Assembly: GCA_905234305.1 (NCBI GenBank)
Contig: CAJOHT010000033.1
Location: 1 to 10,266, forward strand
Source: an uncultured Ruminococcus sp.
GTDB taxonomy: Bacteria; Bacillota; Clostridia; Oscillospirales; Acutalibacteraceae
Reading direction: 5' to 3'
Length of the DNA: 10,266 bases
A program made the translations under genes and the position numbers. Below the pieces are notes generated by a model. That model worked only from the letters and a program-made list of their open reading frames with translations. It did not search any database and was not told the origin of the DNA. Below, piece after piece: positions 6,624-10,266 of the stretch (its first letter is position 1; each line of letters begins with the position of its first letter).

Positions 6624-6897
6624 AAAGTTCCTGCTCCTGTATGTAGCGTTAGCGGCTTTTGTTGTATATGCGGCGTTTACGATAATTAATCAGAGTATCG
6701 AGATTAGCGATAAAAAATCAGAACTTGAGAATATAAATAAACAGCTTGAGATTGTTGAGATTAAAAGCGATTATTTAAAGGAGATAAAGAACTATAAGGG
6801 TAAAGATTTAAGCGAGTATATGGAGAATATTGCCCGCGAGGATCTTGATTATATTAAAAACGGCGAAAGAATTTTCGTCAATGTTGCGGGGGATTAA
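6532..6897 (+). CDS. divIC: DivIC/FtsB-family septum formation protein
   Basis: A 121-residue bitopic membrane protein. It has a charged cytoplasmic N-terminus (1-32), one membrane helix (about 33-52), an outside coiled coil (about 55-87, ELENINKQLEIVE) and the family's C-terminal motif YMENIAREDLDYIKNGERIF (about 96-115). DivIC works with FtsL and DivIB in the divisome that activates septal peptidoglycan synthesis. The start at 6532 overlaps yabQ by 92 bases. It is supported by TAAGG (6518-6522) nine bases upstream. There is no other ATG until M97, so a later ATG would lose the membrane helix. Position between yabQ and the S1 gene matches Bacillus subtilis. Confidence 0.92.
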   Translation: MKKEDTKNEKIAEEKKGDLKEVQPQKRKRSKKFLLLYVALAAFVVYAAFTIINQSIEISDKKSELENINKQLEIVEIKSDYLKEIKNYKGKDLSEYMENIAREDLDYIKNGERIFVNVAGD

Positions 6898-6921
6898 TTT
6901 AATCCTAAAACGGGGTAGAGA

Positions 6922-7389
6922 ATGAGCGTAGAAATCGGAAAAATATTAGACGGTAAGGTTTCGGGTATTTCAAAATTCGGAGCTTTTGTGGACTTGCCTG
7001 ACGGAAGCACGGGAATGGTACATATTTCCGAGATTTCGCAGTCTTACGTCAGCGAGATAAAAGATTTCCTGAAACTCGGCGACGAGGTTAAGGTTAAGGT
7101 TCTTTCCACCGAAAACGGGAAAATTGCTCTTTCAATTAAGCAAACCCAGCCTAAACCTGAAAATAAGCCTAAGAAAAAATCCGATTTTAAAGCTCGTAAA
7201 CCGTATAAGCCTGCTCCGCCCGTTACAAGCCCTGGGGACTTTGAGTGGCAGAGCGCCCGTCCCGAGGCGCCGTCCTCTTTCGAGGATATGATGTCCGTAT
7301 TCAAGAAAACGAGCGAGGATAAGATTTCTGATTTAAAGAGGTCGTCGGGTGAGTCGAGAGGCTATAGCCGCAGAGGAATGAAGAAATAA
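6922..7389 (+). CDS. S1-domain RNA-binding protein (YabR-like)
   Basis: A 155-residue protein with one S1 (OB-fold) domain at about residues 1-75: IGKILDGKVSGISKFGAFVDL, then GMVHISEIS and LGDEVKVKVLS...ENGKIALSIK. S1 domains bind single-stranded RNA, often at the ribosome. A proline- and lysine-rich linker follows (about 76-115), then a short conserved-looking C-terminal element FEDMMSVFKKTSEDKISDLKR. Its place after divIC matches yabR in Bacillus subtilis, whose function is not well defined. The start has GGGGT (6912-6916) about six bases upstream, a weaker ribosome binding site than its neighbours. A hairpin terminator follows ten bases after the stop. Confidence 0.92.
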   Translation: MSVEIGKILDGKVSGISKFGAFVDLPDGSTGMVHISEISQSYVSEIKDFLKLGDEVKVKVLSTENGKIALSIKQTQPKPENKPKKKSDFKARKPYKPAPPVTSPGDFEWQSARPEAPSSFEDMMSVFKKTSEDKISDLKRSSGESRGYSRRGMKK

Positions 7390-7398
7390 GTAATAAGT

Positions 7399-7428
7399 AA
7401 TAGGTTAGGAATTGTCCTGACCTATTTT
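7399..7428 (+). terminator. Probable terminator after the S1-domain gene
   Basis: AATAGGTTAGGA (7399-7410) pairs with TCCTGACCTATT (7415-7426) over 12 bases with one U-G wobble and a four-base loop ATTG. A short T run (7425-7428) follows. The U tract is short, so some read-through into the methyltransferase gene is likely; no separate promoter for that gene is visible in the 16 bases that follow. Confidence 0.7.
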
Positions 7429-7444
7429 AATATAGGGAATTTTT

Positions 7445-8569
7445 ATGGATAAACTAAGATTTTGCGCGCCGTGTATTCTCGGCGTAGAGGGAATATGCGC
7501 TAATGATTTAAAATTTAACGGCTTTGAAGATGTATCCGCTGAAAACGGAAGAGTGTATTTCAGCGGAGATTTTTCCTCGCTTGTTAGAGCTAATCTTATG
7601 TCGCGCTATTGCGAGCGTATTCAGATTGTTATGGGTGAGTTTGAGGCTCTTACATTTGACGATTTATTTGAAGGTGTTAAAGCTATAGAATGGGAGCGTT
7701 TTATAGGCAGGTTCGATGCTTTCCCTGTAAAGGGCAGCTGCCTTGACTCAAAGCTCCGCTCAGTTACAGACTGCCAGAAGATTATAAAAAAAGCCGTGTG
7801 CGATAGATTATCCTTAAAATACTCTGTTGAACATTTTGAGGAAAGCGGCAGCCTTTATCAAATTCAGTTTTTGATTAGAAAAGACAAGGAGAGTATTCTT
7901 ATTGATACCTCGGGCGAGGGGCTTCATAAACGCGGCTACCGTGCGTTATCAAACGACGCTCCGATTAAAGAAACTCTGGCGGCGGTTATGGTTGACCTTA
8001 TGAGAGTGAGAGGTTCTCATTTTGTAGTAGACCCGATGTGCGGCAGCGGTACTATCCTTATTGAAGCGGCTATGAAAGCTATGAGAATCGCTCCTGGACT
8101 TAACCGTAGTTTTATATCCGAAAGCTGGAAGCAGATTCCCGACTCGTTATGGAAAGAAGAAAGAGAAAGGCTTAAGTCGCAAATTTATTATGATTGTACC
8201 TTTAAGGCGATAGGTTATGATATTGATGAAAATGCTCTCGATTTAGCCGCTATGAACGCCGAAAAAGCGGGAGTAGGGGACAGAATCGTTTTTATAAAGC
8301 GCGATATAAAGGATTTTGAGTTTGATAACGAATACCAGACTACTATTGTTAACCCTCCTTACGGCGAGCGTTTGCTAGATATAGATGCCGCCGAAAAAAT
8401 ATACAAAATAATGGGCGAAAAATTTATACCTCAACAGGGTAAGAGCTACGGGGTAATTACCGCTGACGATGATTTCGAGAAAGTATTCGGCAGAAAAGCC
8501 GATAAACGCCGCAAGCTCTATAACGGAACCTTAAGATGTCAACTGTATATGTATTTTAAAAAATCTTAA
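7445..8569 (+). CDS. THUMP-domain 23S rRNA (guanine-N2) methyltransferase, YpsC/RlmL-like
   Basis: A 374-residue protein of the expected length for stand-alone YpsC/RlmL-type enzymes. An N-terminal RNA-binding THUMP region (about 45-155) is followed by a class I SAM-dependent methyltransferase domain. The SAM-binding motif DPMCGSGT is at 196-203, the acidic loop GYDIDENAL follows, and the catalytic motif NPPYGE is at 303-308, which is typical of N2-guanine and N6-adenine methyltransferases. The Escherichia coli relative is the N-terminal half of RlmKL, which makes m2G2445 in 23S rRNA; the fused RlmK half is absent here. The exact target base is inferred. AGGGAA (7434-7439) precedes ATG by five bases. 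It may be reached by read-through of the preceding terminator. Confidence 0.9.
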   Translation: MDKLRFCAPCILGVEGICANDLKFNGFEDVSAENGRVYFSGDFSSLVRANLMSRYCERIQIVMGEFEALTFDDLFEGVKAIEWERFIGRFDAFPVKGSCLDSKLRSVTDCQKIIKKAVCDRLSLKYSVEHFEESGSLYQIQFLIRKDKESILIDTSGEGLHKRGYRALSNDAPIKETLAAVMVDLMRVRGSHFVVDPMCGSGTILIEAAMKAMRIAPGLNRSFISESWKQIPDSLWKEERERLKSQIYYDCTFKAIGYDIDENALDLAAMNAEKAGVGDRIVFIKRDIKDFEFDNEYQTTIVNPPYGERLLDIDAAEKIYKIMGEKFIPQQGKSYGVITADDDFEKVFGRKADKRRKLYNGTLRCQLYMYFKKS

Positions 8570-8601
8570 TTCTTATATATTAATTAAATTGTCTTTTCCT
8601 A

Positions 8602-8630
8602 TTGTATTTACCAAAAAAATGTATTATAAT
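8602..8630 (+). promoter_or_regulatory. Probable pfkA promoter
   Basis: A perfect TATAAT (8625-8630) sits 17 bases after TTGTAT (8602-8607), a weak -35 matching only the first three consensus bases. A start near 8637 would leave a leader of about 32 bases before the ATG at 8669. A second TATAAT (8642-8647) lies closer but lacks a -35 at the right distance. The gap 8570-8668 is very AT-rich and shows no terminator for the gene before it. Confidence 0.55.
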
Positions 8631-8648
8631 TGATGTATATTTATAATA
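8622..8648 (+). repeat. Inverted repeat over the pfkA -10 and start region
   Basis: TATTATAA (8622-8629) and TTATAATA (8641-8648) form a perfect eight-base inverted repeat with an 11-base spacer. It covers the -10 element and the predicted transcription start, a typical place for a repressor operator. It is entirely A and T in an AT-rich gap, so chance is a serious alternative. Confidence 0.35.
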
Positions 8649-8668
8649 TTCTACAAGGAGGTAACACT

Positions 8669-9637
8669 ATGAGTAAGAATAAAATTGCAGTTTTAACAAG
8701 CGGCGGTGACGCTCCCGGTATGAACGCCGCAGTGAGAGCGGTTGTCCGCGCGGCTATAGCTAAGGGTATGGACGTTTACGGAGTATACCGCGGATATAAC
8801 GGCCTTTTGAACGGTGATGTAGAAAAAATGAACCTTCGCTCGGTTTCCGATATTATCGGCAACGGCGGTACAATGCTTTATACAGCGCGAAGCGAGGAGT
8901 TTAAAACCCTTGAGGGTCAGAAGAAAGCCGCTAAGCATTGTCAGGAACTTGGCATTAACGGCGTTGTTGTTATAGGCGGTGACGGCTCTTTCGCGGGAGC
9001 GCGCGCTCTTACAAACGCTGGCGTTAACTGTATCGGCGTTCCTGGTACAATCGATAACGATATCGCCTGCTCAGAATATACTATAGGCTTTGATACGGCT
9101 ATGAATACCGCTATTGCGATGATAGATAAAATCCGTGATACTGCTCAGTCCCACGACCGCTGTTCTATTGTTGAGGTTATGGGTAGACGTTGCGGAGATA
9201 TCGCTTTACAGGTAGGTATTTCATGCGGAGCTACGGCTATCCTGGTTCCCGAGGTTGAACACGATATTGAGAAGGACGTTATCGCGCGTATTATCGATAC
9301 CCAGAAAACAGGCAAAAAGCATTTTATAATAGTTGTTGCCGAGGGCGTAGGCGGAGTAAACGACCTCGCTAAATATGTTGAAAGACGTTTGGGAATCGAA
9401 ACAAGAGCTACGATTCTCGGTCATGTTCAGCGCGGAGGTTCTCCGACAGTAAGAGACAGAGTGGTAGCTTCTATGATGGGTCATAGGGCCGTTGAGCTTT
9501 TAGCCGAGGGCCAGGGCAACAGAGTTGTAGCTATGAAAGAAAACAAAATCGTCGACTTCGATATCACCGAGGCGCTTGATATGCCCAGAGTATTTAACAA
9601 AGAGCTTTACGATATCGCTAAGACTATTTCTATCTAA
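8669..9637 (+). CDS. pfkA: ATP-dependent 6-phosphofructokinase
   Basis: A 322-residue enzyme that phosphorylates fructose 6-phosphate to fructose 1,6-bisphosphate, the committed step of glycolysis. Visible motifs are TSGGDAPGMNAAVR (10-23) at the nucleotide site, GGDGS (103-107), the catalytic PGTIDNDI with base D129 (D127 in Escherichia coli), EVMGRRCGDIAL, and RATILGHVQRGGSP for substrate binding. Gly106, where pyrophosphate-dependent enzymes carry Asp, indicates ATP as donor. I chose ATG 8669 because AAGGAGGT lies directly upstream and the protein then matches family length. The upstream in-frame ATG at 8630 begins inside the -10 element. It is monocistronic or leads a short operon: it has its own promoter, and a hairpin follows the stop. 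Confidence 0.97.
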   Translation: MSKNKIAVLTSGGDAPGMNAAVRAVVRAAIAKGMDVYGVYRGYNGLLNGDVEKMNLRSVSDIIGNGGTMLYTARSEEFKTLEGQKKAAKHCQELGINGVVVIGGDGSFAGARALTNAGVNCIGVPGTIDNDIACSEYTIGFDTAMNTAIAMIDKIRDTAQSHDRCSIVEVMGRRCGDIALQVGISCGATAILVPEVEHDIEKDVIARIIDTQKTGKKHFIIVVAEGVGGVNDLAKYVERRLGIETRATILGHVQRGGSPTVRDRVVASMMGHRAVELLAEGQGNRVVAMKENKIVDFDITEALDMPRVFNKELYDIAKTISI

Positions 9638-9641
9638 ATTA

Positions 9642-9670
9642 AAAGGCGCAGTTTTTGCGCCTTTACATTT
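9642..9670 (+). terminator. Probable terminator after pfkA
   Basis: AAAGGCGCA (9642-9650) pairs perfectly with TGCGCCTTT (9656-9664) around a five-base loop GTTTT. The trailing sequence (ACATTT) is T-rich but interrupted, so termination may be partial. It begins five bases after the pfkA stop. Confidence 0.75.
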
Positions 9671-9688
9671 ATTATTTGCGGGTTAAGT

Positions 9689-10266
9689 ATGGAAAACAGG
9701 GAAATAATTTATTTTGGATTAGCTTTTGAAAAATTTGATATTCTTGATTTTACCGAGGATTTTTTCGCGGGAGTACGCTCAAATTATTTTAACAGCGGTC
9801 GCGAGACTCAGGATAACCGCTGCGTTCAGTATGTTGACGGCGTAGAGTACACATTTATCTACAGTATGAGGCGTGGTGTCCAGCTAAGCTGGAAGGTCAA
9901 CAAAAACCGCGGTGTCTATCAGAATGCTGAGAAGGTTAACGATAACTGTTACAGGGTCAATACCTATAATGATTCGGGAGTTATCTTTAAACGCCATTAT
10001 TTTAACAACGAGCATATTTGGATTAAGAGCGAATTCTTTTCGGATAACTCAAAAGCTCCCGAATATGTGCTTTATCCTGACAAGGTTGACGGTAAATATG
10101 TTATTGTTAAGCACCATAATACCGTTGATTCCTCGGTTGAGTCTTATCTTTATCCGAAAACCGAAATGCCCGAGGACGAGGATTATTCGCTTCTCGCGTT
10201 TACTAATGAGGGTTTTTTGTTCTTTAATTCGGTTCCTAATAATAAATTTATCTCGAAAACCGTTAT
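9689..10266 (+). CDS. Unrecognised protein, 3' end beyond the window
   Basis: The frame from ATG 9689 stays open for 192 codons to the window edge. I do not recognise the family. It has no signal peptide or membrane helix in the visible part. It begins MENREIIYFGLAFEKFDILD and is rich in aromatic residues, Asn, Asp and charged residues. Alternating hydrophobic and polar stretches such as VEYTFIYSM, GVIFKRHYF and GKYVIVKHH suggest a mainly beta-strand fold. Codon choice resembles the neighbours, which supports a real gene. The ribosome binding site is weak (GCGGG at 9678-9682, six bases before ATG). It follows the pfkA hairpin by about 25 bases with no clear promoter, so it may be expressed by read-through from pfkA. 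Confidence 0.75.
   Translation, partial: MENREIIYFGLAFEKFDILDFTEDFFAGVRSNYFNSGRETQDNRCVQYVDGVEYTFIYSMRRGVQLSWKVNKNRGVYQNAEKVNDNCYRVNTYNDSGVIFKRHYFNNEHIWIKSEFFSDNSKAPEYVLYPDKVDGKYVIVKHHNTVDSSVESYLYPKTEMPEDEDYSLLAFTNEGFLFFNSVPNNKFISKTV

Noticed and set aside
7387..7403. Tandem TAAGTAA repeat after the S1-domain gene stop.
   Set aside because: Two copies of a seven-base AT-rich unit; it only stacks extra stop codons and shows no other role.
8630..8668. In-frame ATG at 8630 adding 13 residues to PfkA.
   Set aside because: It lies within the -10 element and the added residues match nothing in the family. ATG 8669 has a near-perfect ribosome binding site.

Overview
The window looks like chromosomal DNA of a spore-forming gut-type member of the Clostridia (Bacillota), probably Oscillospiraceae/Ruminococcaceae-like. 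This placement is inferred from the moderately AT-rich composition, strong Shine-Dalgarno sites, sporulation genes yabP and yabQ, and gene order. All genes lie on the + strand and are tightly packed. No gap between genes exceeds about 100 bases. I see no tRNA, rRNA, CRISPR array, insertion sequence, phage gene or toxin-antitoxin pair, so this is mostly a conserved housekeeping and sporulation region rather than an accessory island.

Layout. (1) Positions 1-1973 hold the end of a glyoxalase II-like metallo-beta-lactamase-fold hydrolase and hemZ, one base apart. (2) A very good promoter (1970-1998) overlaps the hemZ stop codon and precedes a small zinc-ribbon gene. That gene is frameshifted at a run of eight G. 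It is followed by a SpoVB/YabM-family lipid flippase, mazG and an HU gene, and closed by a strong terminator (5474-5508). (3) Positions 5508-7428 hold rqcP, yabP, yabQ, divIC and an S1-domain gene, ending in a second hairpin terminator. Groups 2 and 3 together match the order yabM-yabN-yabO-yabP-yabQ-divIC-yabR known from Bacillus subtilis, with HU inserted and MazG as a stand-alone protein. (4) Then come a THUMP-domain rRNA methyltransferase, pfkA with its own promoter and terminator, and an unrecognised gene running off the end.

How the genes work together. The middle block mixes envelope and sporulation functions (flippase, YabP, YabQ, DivIC) with nucleotide clean-up (MazG), chromosome packing (HU) and ribosome-associated functions (RqcP, S1 protein).

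The most notable signals are regulatory rather than a new multi-gene system. A 13-base-pair hairpin covers the yabP ribosome binding site, and its left arm contains a SigE-like -10 element. Read-through mRNA from rqcP should therefore carry a masked start, while mRNA started at the internal promoter would lack the masking arm. The second notable signal is the G8 frameshift, which could be phase variation, a decaying gene or a sequencing error.
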